A stretch of 21,058 bases of DNA from Flavobacteriales bacterium (GCA_020437875.1 JAGQVR010000017.1:1-21058); one strand, 5' to 3'. Shown: positions 1-7,601, counted from the stretch's first letter. Numbers and translations are program-made. Notes: a model not told the origin generated them from the sequence alone.

Positions 1-146
1 TCCTCATGGAAAAGGGGTTTTGGTCCGGTCCGAGGGGAGGCGGACAGGGAGTTCTCATTAGGGGACCCCGAAGGTAGCGTTTCCGCCCCTATCCACAAGG
101 GAGTGTTGATACCGTAAAGCCGGGATAACATGCGCCCGGACCGCCC

Positions 147-187
147 GAAAAGACCGAGCCCCCACCCTCCCGCAGGAAGATGGGGGC
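147..187 (-). terminator. Intrinsic terminator of the T9SS cargo gene
   Basis: On the minus strand, 20 nt after the stop codon of the large cargo gene, an inverted repeat at 158-187 can form a 13-bp GC-rich stem (GCCCCCA arm against TGGGGGC, with two G-T wobbles) closed by a 4-nt loop. It is followed by a pyrimidine-rich tract containing TCTTTT (147-155). The stem is strong; the T-run is short and interrupted, so termination may be imperfect. The 146 nt to its left contain no recognisable gene. Confidence 0.8.
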
Positions 188-207
188 CCGGAAGCCTACC
201 TGTTCGG

Positions 208-3200
208 TTAGTGCACCACAGGCAGGGAGAAGGTACGCATGGTCTCGCCGCTGCTCACACGCACCAGCCAGATGCCGGTGGCCAGCTCGTCCGTGGGCAG
301 GGTGATGCGGGCCGGGGCATTGCTCACGCGGTGCTCCTGGGCCAATTGGCCGCCCGTGCTGAACACGCGGATCAGGACCGGTGCCGTGCCGCCGAAGTCA
401 TGGTCGATGACGATGCGGTCGCCGCTCACGTAGGCGTTCAGGTCCTTGCCCACCTGGTGGGTGATGCTGGTGCTGACCTGCACCTGGATCTCCACGCTGG
501 CGGTGCCGATGCAGTTGCCATCATCCACCACCAGGGTGACGGTGTAGGTACCCGGCTCATCGTAGCTGTGCACGGGCTCCAGTTCGTTGCTCTGTTCGCC
601 GTCGCCGAAGTCCCAGCTGTTGGTGACACCATCGAGGGTGTTCGGGGCGAAGAGGACCTCCTCTCCCACGTTCACCAGGAAGCTCTCCACGCCGATGCCG
701 GCATCAGGGCCTTCGCCGGAGCCCACCACGTAGGCCTGCGGCTCGAAGGTGCATCCATTGGCATCGGTGATGACGACGGTGTAGCTGCCGCCGGCCACCT
801 CGATGTCCTCGGTGGTGGCCTCATTGCTCCAGAGGTACTGGTAAGGCGCGGTGCCACCGAGCACGGTGAGGTCGATGTGGCCATCGGCGCTCTCGGGGCA
901 GGTGCTGATCTCGGTGTCGGCCTCGACCTCCAGGCCTGCCGGCTCCTCGATCGTGAACACGGTGCTGATGTCGCCGCAGGCGGGCACACCGGAGATGCTG
1001 ATGCCGTAGGTGCCGGCTTCGAGGGCCATGAGGTCGGCGGTGCCCGGCATCACGTTGTTCTGCTCGAGCAGCACGATACCGTCGGCATCGGTCCAGATCA
1101 CATCCACCGGACCGCTGGTGATGAGGGCGCTCGCGGTGCCGTCATCGCGGCCGTTGCAGCTGGCGTCGGTGGCGATCACGTTGACCGGTGCACTGGCACG
1201 CAGCAGGAAGCGCGGCTCGTTCATGTCGTCGCTGGCGAGCACCGTGAAGCCGTAGGTGGCACCCTCGGTGAGCGGGGTGATGATGCCCGTGGCCAGGTCC
1301 TCCAGGCGGACGCAGGAGAGGCCCATGTTGTGCAGGCCGGTGGCCACGATGCTATACTGTCCGTTGATGGCCACGTCCACCGTCACGGGGATGCTGATGT
1401 CCTCGCTGTAGGGACCGTAGGCGTTGATGGCCATCATCTCACCACCATCGCCCACGGAGGCGATCTGCGGTGCATCGGGGTGCGCGAAGATGAACTTGGG
1501 CACATCGCTCGAGTTGAAGGCCGGTTCGCCGCTGCTGAAGAGCACGACGGTCTCATCGCTGTACTGGTTGATGGCGCTCTCGATGCGCAGGCGGATCATG
1601 TTGGCCACCTGCACCTCGGAGCCGCCGAAGAAGCCGCCGGTGTTGCCGGCCACCTTGGCGCTCTCGCTCACGGTGGTGGTCACGGCCGGTCCGGTGGCCT
1701 TCAGCCAGAAGGCCTGGCTGCTCTGGATGGTGTTGCTGCCGCCGTTGGTACCGAGGTTGTCACTGATGTCCCAGGTGGCCAGGTTGCCCATGGCCGGGTT
1801 GAAGTAGGTGATGTAGTCGGCCACATCGGCACCGCGGCTGATCTGGTCGAAGGCGATGGGACTGGCGAGCGGGTTGCTCACCATGTTCCAGCCGTCGGTG
1901 TTGGGCATACCGGTGTTGGTGTAGCTCATCGGCAGGGCGATGGGCGTGTTGGCCACGTGCGGGTTGCCGGTCACATCCACGGTGAAGGCGGTGGTGGTGC
2001 TGTAGCCCGTGCCGCACCAGGCCGCGAAGCCCTGACCCGGCGACAGCGCCTGTGCCGTGCTGGTGGCGCCGGTGAGGCCGTCGTTCACGGCCGGGCCGGC
2101 GTTGGTCTCGTCGTACCAGCGGATGCTCGGCCACAGGATGCCGCTACCCACGGGGTTGCTGAAGCCGGGGCTGTGCGAACCGGGGAAGCCGGCGGTGTAG
2201 AAGTCGTCCTTCCAGTTGTTCACGGTGCGGCCTGCCACGGGGCTGCCCATCATGCGCCAGTTGGTGGCACCTGCGGGGATGTAGCGGTTCACGGTGAGGT
2301 TGCCGACGTAGCTGGCACCAGCGCCCACGGGGCCGAGGCGGCCGGTGGTGGTGGCGTTGCTCACCAGGCTGACCGTGCCGGTCGCCGTGAAGGCACCGTC
2401 AACGAGGAGCAGGGTGCCACGGATCGGCGCGTTGGCCAGGCAGTTCAGACCGGCCGGGGCGTCGATCGTGAGGTCGTGGAGGTCAAGGGTGCCGGAGCCA
2501 TCCAAGGTCGCCGCAGCGCTTGGTTCCAGGCTCAGTTCACCGGTACCGCCGTTCAAGGTGCCGTCGATGTCCACGCTGGTGCCATGAACGGTGAGGGTAT
2601 TGGAGCCCAGGCTCAGGCTGGCGGTGGCCTCGATGCTCAGGTCCTGGACATCCCGTGCGGTGGTGATGCTCACCGCATGACCCGACTGGATCACGACGAT
2701 GGAACCCGCGTCCAGCGTGGCCGCCGCACCCGGTCCTGCGATGTTGTGGCTCCAGATCGGATCGGCGAAGGTGCCGTTGCCCTGGCTGTACCAGGGGGCG
2801 TTGGTCCCTGCACAGACGCAGGATCCGTTCAACTGGTCGTTAACGGTGTTGGCGTTCCCGTCGTCGCAGGCATCACCGATCAGGCCGAACACGCTCGGGC
2901 AGTTGTCGGTATCGTTGGTCACATAACCTGCGAGCGGTGGGCATCCGGTGGTCGTGGTCGCCGGGTCGCCGAAGCCATCCCCATCCGTATCCGCATAGAG
3001 CGTCGATGCCGCGTCCACGGTGATGCCGGTGTTGGTACTGTAGAGTGCGCATCCACCGGAGGCGGCGATCGTGTACGTCACGGTGTAGGTACCCGGCGTG
3101 CTGGAACCGAGGGTCACCTCGCCGTTGCCCGCATTGATCACAAGCCCGGCAGGCGTGGCTGAATAGGTCCCGCCCGTGCTGCCCGCATGGGTGACACTGG

Positions 3201-5007
3201 CGATGCCTGCAGCCGCACAATACGGCGAGCCGGCGTAGGAGATCGTGGCGGAAGGTGCCGGCGTGTAGGTCACGGAGGTATTCGCCGCCGTGGTGCAACC
3301 ATTGGGTCCCGTGACGGTGACGGTATAGACGGTGGATGCCGTTACCGCAACACCCGTCGGGTTCTGGGCGGAGGAGGTGAAACCCGCCGGTGCCGAGGTC
3401 CAGGCGAAGGTGTTCGCCGCCGGGGTGCCCGAAAGCACCACATTGTCAAGGGCCCACCACCAGTCCCAGGAACAATCGTAACGGAATCGAAGGCGTGCGT
3501 TCGCCTCACCGACGTAGCTCGTCAGGTCGATCGTCGATTGCACGAAGCCGGAAGTGGCCCCTTGCGTGCTGGAGTGCGTTTCCACGGTCGTCCACGAGGA
3601 ACCCCCGTTGATGGATATCTCCACCCGGGCGCGGTCATCCGCGCCTGAGTTGTACCGGTAGTGGTGGTAGTACGAGAGTGACAGGGCCGTGTAGCCCACC
3701 GTGCTGAAGACCGGTGAGACGAGGGTCGTCGCCGTGGTCCCGCCGCCTTGGGCATCCGAGTTGCTCAGAGCGAACTGTGAAGCGTCGTTGCTGCTGAAGG
3801 TGACCAGGCCATCATAGGCGTTGAACTGGTACCCATCCGCACGTGCGGTCCAGGCCGCGTTCGCGGGCGTTCCACCCGTGGAGGAGTTCGTCGTCGTCCA
3901 CGGCGAGATGCCGCTGTTGAAGTCCTGGCTGAGCACGGTGGCAGGCGGTGCGTTGACGGTACTGCTCAGGTCCACCGTATTGGAAGTGGAGCAGACACTG
4001 GCGGCACTGCTCGAGGCGGTGACGCCCGTGGGTGCCGGGTTCACGGTCACCACCACATCAGCGTTCACGCTTCCGCAGCTGTTGGTGGCGGTGATCGTAT
4101 AGGTTCCTGCCGCTGCACCGGTCACACTGACCGAGGCACTGGTGTTGTTCGGGGAGAAGGTCCCTGTTCCGGACCACAGGAGCGAGGTCGCACCCGAGAC
4201 CGTGGCGCCAAGTGTCAAGGTCGCTCCGGGGCAGATCGGGCTGTTGCTCGTTGTCGCGGAGATCACCGGGGTCGCACAGGGCGTGTAGGTGACCAACACC
4301 TGACCATTTGCACCGGAGCCGCCGTTGGCCGTGATACAGCAGCCACGTTCAGCACCGCCGCCGCCGCCTCCAGGGGCGGAACCGGCGTTACCTGCTGCAA
4401 CGAATCCGTTCGCACCATTCCCACCATCCCCACCACCTGCGGGCGCCGTTCCACCGGACTGGCCAGCGCCATTGGCACCGTTCGCAGCGGTCCCTGCGGA
4501 CGATCCGCCTCCACCACCCGTGCTACCAGGAGCGTTGGCACCTGTGCCACCAGAGAATTTCACCGTGCCGATACTGGCAGCGGCCGTACCACCGGTGGCT
4601 CCGGTCGAGCTGTTGTTCGCACACGAGTTGCCACCCTTGGCGAGGACCGTGGCCGCAGAACCGAACCAGGAATCACCTCCGGCTGAAGTCGAGGTCGATC
4701 CAGCGCCGACGGTGACCGTATGGTTGGAACCGGGCGTGACGGTCAACACGCTGCGCGAATATGCACCACCACCACCGCCACCACCACGGGCTGCGGCTGC
4801 GGATGTTAGGGTACCACCCCGGCCGCCTCCGCCCCAGCATTCGACGGTGACCTGCGTCACGCCTGCGGGTACGGTGAATGTGCCACTGGATGTGAATGTC
4901 TGAGTGACCTGCGGGAACATATCGCCTGCCCCAAGGAGCAGTGCGATCATGAACCCGGCGCGGAGCAATACGCGCAAGGATGTAGGAGAGATCATGGTGG
5001 TCATCAT
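208..5007 (-). CDS. Giant secreted multidomain adhesin-like protein, type IX secretion cargo
   Basis: This is a 1599-residue exported protein. The open frame extends upstream to a TTG at 5142, but I chose the ATG at 5007 because it gives a normal Sec signal peptide (hydrophobic core about residues 11-28, likely cleavage after FPQ). ATGs at 5004 and 4995 are alternatives. Modules in order: a glycine-rich domain (about 37-242, opening with FTVPAGVTQVTVECWGGGG); an Ig/PKD-like segment (243-325); a jelly-roll-like segment (355-528); two short beta segments (530-666); a thrombospondin-3-like calcium site (DTDGDGFGD, then DTDNCP, about 673-705); a long beta region (735-1270) with NWRMMGSP and GWNMVSNP motifs seen in Bacteroidota surface proteins; SprB-like repeats (about 1278-1430); a PKD domain (1440-1510, SWDFGDGE); and a type A T9SS sorting domain (about 1520-1599). 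It is presumably carried across the outer membrane by T9SS and attached or released at the surface. A role in adhesion is inferred from the modules; no catalytic domain is visible. It appears monocistronic, with its own terminator. Confidence 0.93.
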   Translation of the reverse strand: MMTTMISPTSLRVLLRAGFMIALLLGAGDMFPQVTQTFTSSGTFTVPAGVTQVTVECWGGGGRGGTLTSAAAARGGGGGGGAYSRSVLTVTPGSNHTVTVGAGSTSTSAGGDSWFGSAATVLAKGGNSCANNSSTGATGGTAAASIGTVKFSGGTGANAPGSTGGGGGSSAGTAANGANGAGQSGGTAPAGGGDGGNGANGFVAAGNAGSAPGGGGGGAERGCCITANGGSGANGQVLVTYTPCATPVISATTSNSPICPGATLTLGATVSGATSLLWSGTGTFSPNNTSASVSVTGAAAGTYTITATNSCGSVNADVVVTVNPAPTGVTASSSAASVCSTSNTVDLSSTVNAPPATVLSQDFNSGISPWTTTNSSTGGTPANAAWTARADGYQFNAYDGLVTFSSNDASQFALSNSDAQGGGTTATTLVSPVFSTVGYTALSLSYYHHYRYNSGADDRARVEISINGGSSWTTVETHSSTQGATSGFVQSTIDLTSYVGEANARLRFRYDCSWDWWWALDNVVLSGTPAANTFAWTSAPAGFTSSAQNPTGVAVTASTVYTVTVTGPNGCTTAANTSVTYTPAPSATISYAGSPYCAAAGIASVTHAGSTGGTYSATPAGLVINAGNGEVTLGSSTPGTYTVTYTIAASGGCALYSTNTGITVDAASTLYADTDGDGFGDPATTTTGCPPLAGYVTNDTDNCPSVFGLIGDACDDGNANTVNDQLNGSCVCAGTNAPWYSQGNGTFADPIWSHNIAGPGAAATLDAGSIVVIQSGHAVSITTARDVQDLSIEATASLSLGSNTLTVHGTSVDIDGTLNGGTGELSLEPSAAATLDGSGTLDLHDLTIDAPAGLNCLANAPIRGTLLLVDGAFTATGTVSLVSNATTTGRLGPVGAGASYVGNLTVNRYIPAGATNWRMMGSPVAGRTVNNWKDDFYTAGFPGSHSPGFSNPVGSGILWPSIRWYDETNAGPAVNDGLTGATSTAQALSPGQGFAAWCGTGYSTTTAFTVDVTGNPHVANTPIALPMSYTNTGMPNTDGWNMVSNPLASPIAFDQISRGADVADYITYFNPAMGNLATWDISDNLGTNGGSNTIQSSQAFWLKATGPAVTTTVSESAKVAGNTGGFFGGSEVQVANMIRLRIESAINQYSDETVVLFSSGEPAFNSSDVPKFIFAHPDAPQIASVGDGGEMMAINAYGPYSEDISIPVTVDVAINGQYSIVATGLHNMGLSCVRLEDLATGIITPLTEGATYGFTVLASDDMNEPRFLLRASAPVNVIATDASCNGRDDGTASALITSGPVDVIWTDADGIVLLEQNNVMPGTADLMALEAGTYGISISGVPACGDISTVFTIEEPAGLEVEADTEISTCPESADGHIDLTVLGGTAPYQYLWSNEATTEDIEVAGGSYTVVITDANGCTFEPQAYVVGSGEGPDAGIGVESFLVNVGEEVLFAPNTLDGVTNSWDFGDGEQSNELEPVHSYDEPGTYTVTLVVDDGNCIGTASVEIQVQVSTSITHQVGKDLNAYVSGDRIVIDHDFGGTAPVLIRVFSTGGQLAQEHRVSNAPARITLPTDELATGIWLVRVSSGETMRTFSLPVVH

Positions 5008-5291
5008 GGGTCCGGCTTCGTGGGCCGCATTTTTCAGTGCGCCCTTTAACGCAAGGGCCGGGAAGAAGGTTTCGATGAACGCCACCCCATCTGCCATGAA
5101 CCCGGACTTCTTCTCGACGAGGAACTGTCCGGACCAGACCAATGATCAATTCTTTGATCTAATCATTGCGCCATATGTTACTATTATTCAATACCTTATA
5201 TAACCTATTTGCCGCCACGAACTCTTGTGGGCCTGGGAACGGTCCCAGCACGATCAACGGGGATGGGTCGGGCCAGGCCTGATCGGGAGAA
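5008..5291 (-). other. Untranslated region with AT-rich island upstream of the cargo gene
   Basis: This stretch lies between the tRNA terminator and the chosen start of the cargo gene. About 5141-5215 is strikingly AT-rich for a GC-rich genome (it includes TTACTATTATTCAATACC) and is the likely location of the cargo gene promoter, which would give a leader of roughly 100-200 nt. I found no exact TAnnTTTG or TAnnTTCG element on the minus strand here, unlike the other transcription-unit heads in the window. A small perfect hairpin (CTGGGA/TCCCAG, 5233-5248) is also present. The frame upstream of 5007 is open to 5142, so a longer N-terminus cannot be fully excluded. Confidence 0.5.
5141..5167. 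promoter_or_regulatory. Palindrome in the AT-rich island, possible operator
   Basis: A 6-bp inverted repeat GATCAA/TTGATC with a 4-nt spacer (5144-5159) lies inside a second, overlapping pair of arms AATGAT/ATCATT that marks the ends of the interval. It sits 134 nt or more upstream of the cargo gene start, where a regulator of that gene could bind. Function is inferred from position and symmetry only; AT-rich DNA can produce such palindromes by chance. Confidence 0.35.
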
Positions 5292-5293
5292 CG

Positions 5294-5322
5294 AAAAGGG
5301 CCGCTTCCGGTGGAAGCGGCCC
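5294..5322 (-). terminator. Intrinsic terminator of tRNA-Arg
   Basis: A perfect 11-bp stem (GGGCCGCTTCC against GGAAGCGGCCC, arms 5298-5308 and 5312-5322) with a 3-nt loop is followed on the minus strand by TTTTCGTT. It begins 10 nt after the 3' end of the tRNA, which fits termination of a single-tRNA transcript before the cargo gene. Confidence 0.9.
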
Positions 5323-5332
5323 TGGTTCTCAG

Positions 5333-5406
5333 CGGACCCGTAGGGATTCGAACCCCAAACCTTCTGATCCGTAGTCAGATGCTCTATCCAATTGAGCTAC
5401 GGGTCC
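5333..5406 (-). tRNA. tRNA-Arg (anticodon ACG)
   Basis: A complete 74-nt cloverleaf reads on the minus strand. The 7-bp acceptor stem is GGACCCG/CGGGTCC, the D stem GCTC/GAGC and the anticodon stem TCTGA/TCAGA with loop CTACGGA. The T arm has the usual TTCGAAT loop and the discriminator base is G. The anticodon is ACG (forward 5370-5372), so A34 would be deaminated to inosine by TadA to read CGU, CGC and CGA. The CCA end is not encoded and must be added by tRNA nucleotidyltransferase. It has its own promoter element upstream and an intrinsic terminator downstream. Confidence 0.97.
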
Positions 5407-5421
5407 TCGCGAAAACGGCTG

Positions 5422-5429
5422 CGAAGATA
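5422..5429 (-). promoter_or_regulatory. Bacteroidota-type -7 promoter element of tRNA-Arg
   Basis: On the minus strand TATCTTCG lies 15 nt before the mature 5' end of the tRNA. It matches the Bacteroidota primary-sigma -7 element TAnnTTTG except for one T to C. A start about 5-7 nt downstream would leave a 5' leader of roughly 8-10 nt for RNase P. A clear -33 TTG was not seen at the usual spacing. Confidence 0.6.
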
Positions 5430-5491
5430 GCCAAAGTTCCTTTCCACGAACGGGGATCCGGTGACCACGGAGCATACCGGACCGTTCCTGA

Positions 5492-6238
5492 TCAGATCCA
5501 GCCATTGAGCCGGTAGTAGGCGATGGCGATGTACTCGCGGATGCAGGTGACCTCGAGCTTCAGGTAGTTCCAGAAGGTATAGCGCAGGCCGGTGTTGTCC
5601 GACACGTCCGGTGCCCAGGCCTTCCCCCCGATGGCCTTGTGCCGATAGGCGAAGTCGTGGTCCATGGCATGTTCCCAGGCGGCTTCTCCACAGGCCCCCT
5701 TCACCCCTGCCCGCCGGAAGGTGCGCACGCTGCGGTACATGTTCTCCGGGGCGGTGATCAGGGCGACCTTTCGCCACTGCGGCTGCTGCAGCCGGGCCAT
5801 GATCAAGGCCTGCTCCCGCGTGTTCTCACCGTAGGGGACCGGGATGATGCGCCGGGACGGGACGCCACGCAGCACCAGTTCATCCACCATCTGCCGCATG
5901 GTCGCGCCGGTATCGGGCTGGACGATGTGGATCAAGGCTTGAGGTGCCTCGTGCGCGAGCGTGGCTGCGCGGTGCAAACGCAGGAGCTCCGGTCCGGACG
6001 GCATGCCGCTCCCCCCGAGGACCACGATGGCATCCGGGGTGCCGGTGCACTCCCCCGCCCCCCTGCCCAACCAGCGATGCAGGTCGTAGGGGATCCGGGT
6101 GCAGGCGCCGACCAGGAGCAGGATCGCCACCACCCCGATGGCCCGGACCAGCCATCGCATCCACCGTGCGGCCCATCCGACGACGGGTCGCACGAGCATA
6201 CGCGCGGTGGCGAGCAGTTCTTCGAACAAGCGGGCCAT
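5492..6238 (-). CDS. DUF218 / SanA-YdcF-like inner-membrane protein
   Basis: This 248-residue protein has one N-terminal membrane segment (about residues 31-46, after a basic region), followed by a DUF218-type domain. Family motifs are visible: IVVLGGSG (71-78), ENTREQA (138-144) and the stretch LITAPENMYRSVRTFRRAG (160-178). Members such as E. coli SanA, ElyC and YdcF are linked to envelope integrity and peptidoglycan precursor or lipid-carrier metabolism, but their chemistry is poorly defined. Topology predicts a cytoplasmic N-terminus with the domain outside the membrane. It lies 20 nt after the M48 protease gene and carries a TAnnTTCG element in that gap, so it may be transcribed both with the protease and alone. 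The ATG at 6238 is the only reasonable start next to that element. The precise substrate is unknown. Confidence 0.88.
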   Translation of the reverse strand: MARLFEELLATARMLVRPVVGWAARWMRWLVRAIGVVAILLLVGACTRIPYDLHRWLGRGAGECTGTPDAIVVLGGSGMPSGPELLRLHRAATLAHEAPQALIHIVQPDTGATMRQMVDELVLRGVPSRRIIPVPYGENTREQALIMARLQQPQWRKVALITAPENMYRSVRTFRRAGVKGACGEAAWEHAMDHDFAYRHKAIGGKAWAPDVSDNTGLRYTFWNYLKLEVTCIREYIAIAYYRLNGWI

Positions 6239-6245
6239 GGGTGCC

Positions 6246-6253
6246 CGAACCTA
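6246..6253 (-). promoter_or_regulatory. -7 promoter element before the SanA-like gene
   Basis: On the minus strand TAGGTTCG sits in the 20-nt gap between the M48 gene and the SanA-like gene, 7 nt before the ATG. It fits the TAnnTTyG pattern found at clpS and tRNA-Arg. If used, transcription would start at or within a few nt of the start codon. I did not find a matching -33 TTG. Confidence 0.45.
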
Positions 6254-6258
6254 CGACG

Positions 6259-7056
6259 CTAGGGCTTGTAATACTTGAGCGCCTCGGGCATGTAGGCGTT
6301 CAGGTCCTGGATCCGGCGCTCGTCGCTCGGGTGGGTGCTGAGCAGCTCGGGCGGTGCCTGGCCATTCGAGCTTGCGCTCATCCGTTCCCAGAAGGCCGGT
6401 GCGGTGCGGGGGTCGAAGCCCGCCATGGCCATGAAGATGAGGCCCATCTTGTCGGCTTCGGACTCGTGGGAGCGGCTGTAGGCGAGCATGCCCAACTGAG
6501 ATCCGATGCCGACGCTCTGCAGGAGGATGTTGCGGGCCAGCCCCGGGTTCTCACTGGTCAGGATGTCCAAGGTCATGCCCGCTCCCTGTGCCAGGATGCC
6601 CTGGCTCATCCGCTCGTTGCCATGCCGGGCGACGGCGTGCGCCACCTCGTGCCCCATGACCACGGCCAGGCCGTTCTCATCCTGGGTGAGCGGCAGGATG
6701 CCCGTATAGAAGAGGACCTTCCCGCCCGGCATGCACCAGGCGTTCACGGTCTCGTCGTCCGCCACGTTGAATTCCCAGTTGAACTCCTGCACGCGGTCCT
6801 GCATCCCGTTGTCGTTGAGGAAGCGCTCCACGGCATTGGCGATGCGCTGTCCGCAGGCCTTCACCTGCTGGGTGCGCGGGTCGCTGTCCGGAAGGATGGT
6901 GCTGGTCTGCAGCGTCTCGCGGTATTGTTCGTTCACCATCGAGGCGATCTGCCCCGTGCTGATCACATTGAACTGCCGGCGGCCCGTGACCGGGACCGTG
7001 GAACACGCCTGGAGGATGACCACCGCCAGGATCAGGACGAGTCGGTAAGAACGCAT
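6259..7056 (-). CDS. M48-family zinc metalloprotease, lipoprotein
   Basis: This 265-residue protein is a periplasm-facing metallopeptidase. The N-terminus is a lipoprotein signal (hydrophobic run then LQAC, lipidated Cys18). The zinc site is HEVAH (His136, Glu137, His140) in the longer motif GHEVAHAVARHG, with the third ligand probably Glu198 in ESEADKMG. The C-terminal THPSDERRI motif (241-249) is also typical of the family. This domain-only layout without a TPR tail is like E. coli LoiP/YggG rather than BepA. Family members degrade misassembled outer-membrane proteins. The gene begins 4 nt after the clpS stop, so the two are almost certainly co-transcribed; the start follows from that spacing and the signal peptide. 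All catalytic residues appear intact. Confidence 0.93.
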   Translation of the reverse strand: MRSYRLVLILAVVILQACSTVPVTGRRQFNVISTGQIASMVNEQYRETLQTSTILPDSDPRTQQVKACGQRIANAVERFLNDNGMQDRVQEFNWEFNVADDETVNAWCMPGGKVLFYTGILPLTQDENGLAVVMGHEVAHAVARHGNERMSQGILAQGAGMTLDILTSENPGLARNILLQSVGIGSQLGMLAYSRSHESEADKMGLIFMAMAGFDPRTAPAFWERMSASSNGQAPPELLSTHPSDERRIQDLNAYMPEALKYYKP

Positions 7057-7060
7057 GGAT

Positions 7061-7348
7061 CTATTGGATCACGGCTGACAGGCCACGTTGTTGCAGGGCA
7101 TGACAACGGGCCTCGAGCTGGTCGAAGGTACCACGCTTCACGCCGCACTTGCCGTTGTGGTGAACGATCCACGCGCATTGTTCCGCCTGGATCGGATCAT
7201 GGTCGCAGATCTCAACAAGGCTGTCGATGACATGATCGAAGGTGTTCACATCATCGTTGTGCAGGACGATCTCCCGGAAACTTCCGGTCTCGCAGAGGAC
7301 CTCCTCCAGCAGGAGCTCCTCCGGTGAGTGGGCGGCACGCAGGGACAT
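7061..7348 (-). CDS. clpS: ATP-dependent Clp protease adaptor ClpS
   Basis: This 95-residue adaptor delivers N-degron substrates to the Clp unfoldase and protease in the cytoplasm. The ClpS core covers about residues 22-92. It has the substrate-pocket motif VLHNDDVNTFDHVI (27-40, with Asn-Asp-Asp) and the second conserved block CAWIVHHNGKCGVKRGT, including the pocket histidine. The N-terminal extension of about 20 residues is acidic and leucine-rich, as expected for the tail that contacts the chaperone. Length is normal for Bacteroidota ClpS. It heads a unit with the M48 protease gene; a TAATTTCG element lies 4 nt upstream of the ATG, which supports this start. clpA/clpC and clpP are not in the window. 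Confidence 0.95.
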   Translation of the reverse strand: MSLRAAHSPEELLLEEVLCETGSFREIVLHNDDVNTFDHVIDSLVEICDHDPIQAEQCAWIVHHNGKCGVKRGTFDQLEARCHALQQRGLSAVIQ

Positions 7349-7352
7349 GGTG

Positions 7353-7360
7353 CGAAATTA
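7353..7360 (-). promoter_or_regulatory. -7 promoter element of clpS
   Basis: On the minus strand TAATTTCG ends 4 nt before the clpS ATG. It matches TAnnTTTG except for one T to C, as at tRNA-Arg and the SanA-like gene. With usual -7 spacing the transcript would begin at or next to the ATG, giving a leaderless message. Confidence 0.5.
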
Positions 7361-7389
7361 CGGAACGGGAGCCCGGCCGACCACGGGGC

Positions 7390-7434
7390 ACCACTGATCC
7401 AACTTGGGACCACATGGCTTCACTTCGTTCGCAC
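7390..7434 (+). repeat. Intergenic direct repeat, copy 1
   Basis: This 45-nt copy begins ACCACTGATCCAACTTGGGA and ends CACTTCGTTCGCAC. It matches the copy at 7537-7579 apart from a 2-nt insertion (CA before TGGCTT) and one substitution. It lies in the gap between clpS and the 2178-residue protein gene. It is untranslated as far as I can tell; origin (mobile or REP-like element, or local duplication) is unknown. Confidence 0.85.
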
Positions 7435-7482
7435 ACACTAGGGATGCGGATCAATGCAGAGAACGTTCAGGCTTCCAGGAAG

Positions 7483-7514
7483 AACCACGGATGGACACAG
7501 TTGGACACGGATGG
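7483..7514 (+). repeat. Short GGATGGACAC-type intergenic repeat
   Basis: The segment contains two TGGACAC units (7492-7498 and 7502-7508) flanked by CACGGATGG on both sides. Read in frame on the plus strand it gives the peptide pattern NHGWTQLDTDG, which from my recall is characteristic of spurious ORFs made from dispersed extragenic repeats in Bacteroidota and other genomes. It lies between the two longer direct-repeat copies. Confidence 0.6.
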
Positions 7515-7536
7515 TACGCGCGTTCCCGGCAACACG

Positions 7537-7579
7537 ACCACTGATCCAACTTGGGACCATGGCTTCGCTTCGTTCGCAC
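7537..7579 (+). repeat. Intergenic direct repeat, copy 2
   Basis: This is the second, 43-nt copy of the sequence at 7390-7434, in the same orientation, starting 147 nt after copy 1. The 3' end (TTCGCAC) doubles as one arm of an inverted repeat with 7595-7601. Confidence 0.85.
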
Positions 7580-7601
7580 TGACCGGGGACAGGGGTGCGA
7601 A
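7573..7601 (-). repeat. Inverted repeat after the 2178-residue protein gene
   Basis: A perfect 7-bp inverted repeat (TTCGCAC/GTGCGAA) with a 15-nt spacer lies 22 nt past the stop of the large gene. It could form a hairpin at the transcript end but has no following T-run, so it is not a convincing intrinsic terminator. No better terminator was found in this gap. Confidence 0.4.

Noticed and set aside
1..146. Left edge, possible partial gene or RNA
   Set aside because: No coding frame with recognisable content, no cloverleaf and no promoter element seen; left unannotated.
130..3162. 1010-codon open frame on the plus strand
   Set aside because: Antisense to the T9SS cargo gene, with a Gly/Val/His/Ala-rich composition and no recognisable motif; a shadow of the real gene.
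5251..5285. CGATCA/TGATCG inverted repeat
   Set aside because: Only 6 bp with a 23-nt loop in a GATC-rich stretch; expected by chance.
7390..7579. Possible CRISPR array
   Set aside because: Only two imperfect copies 147 nt apart, no regular spacers and no cas genes.
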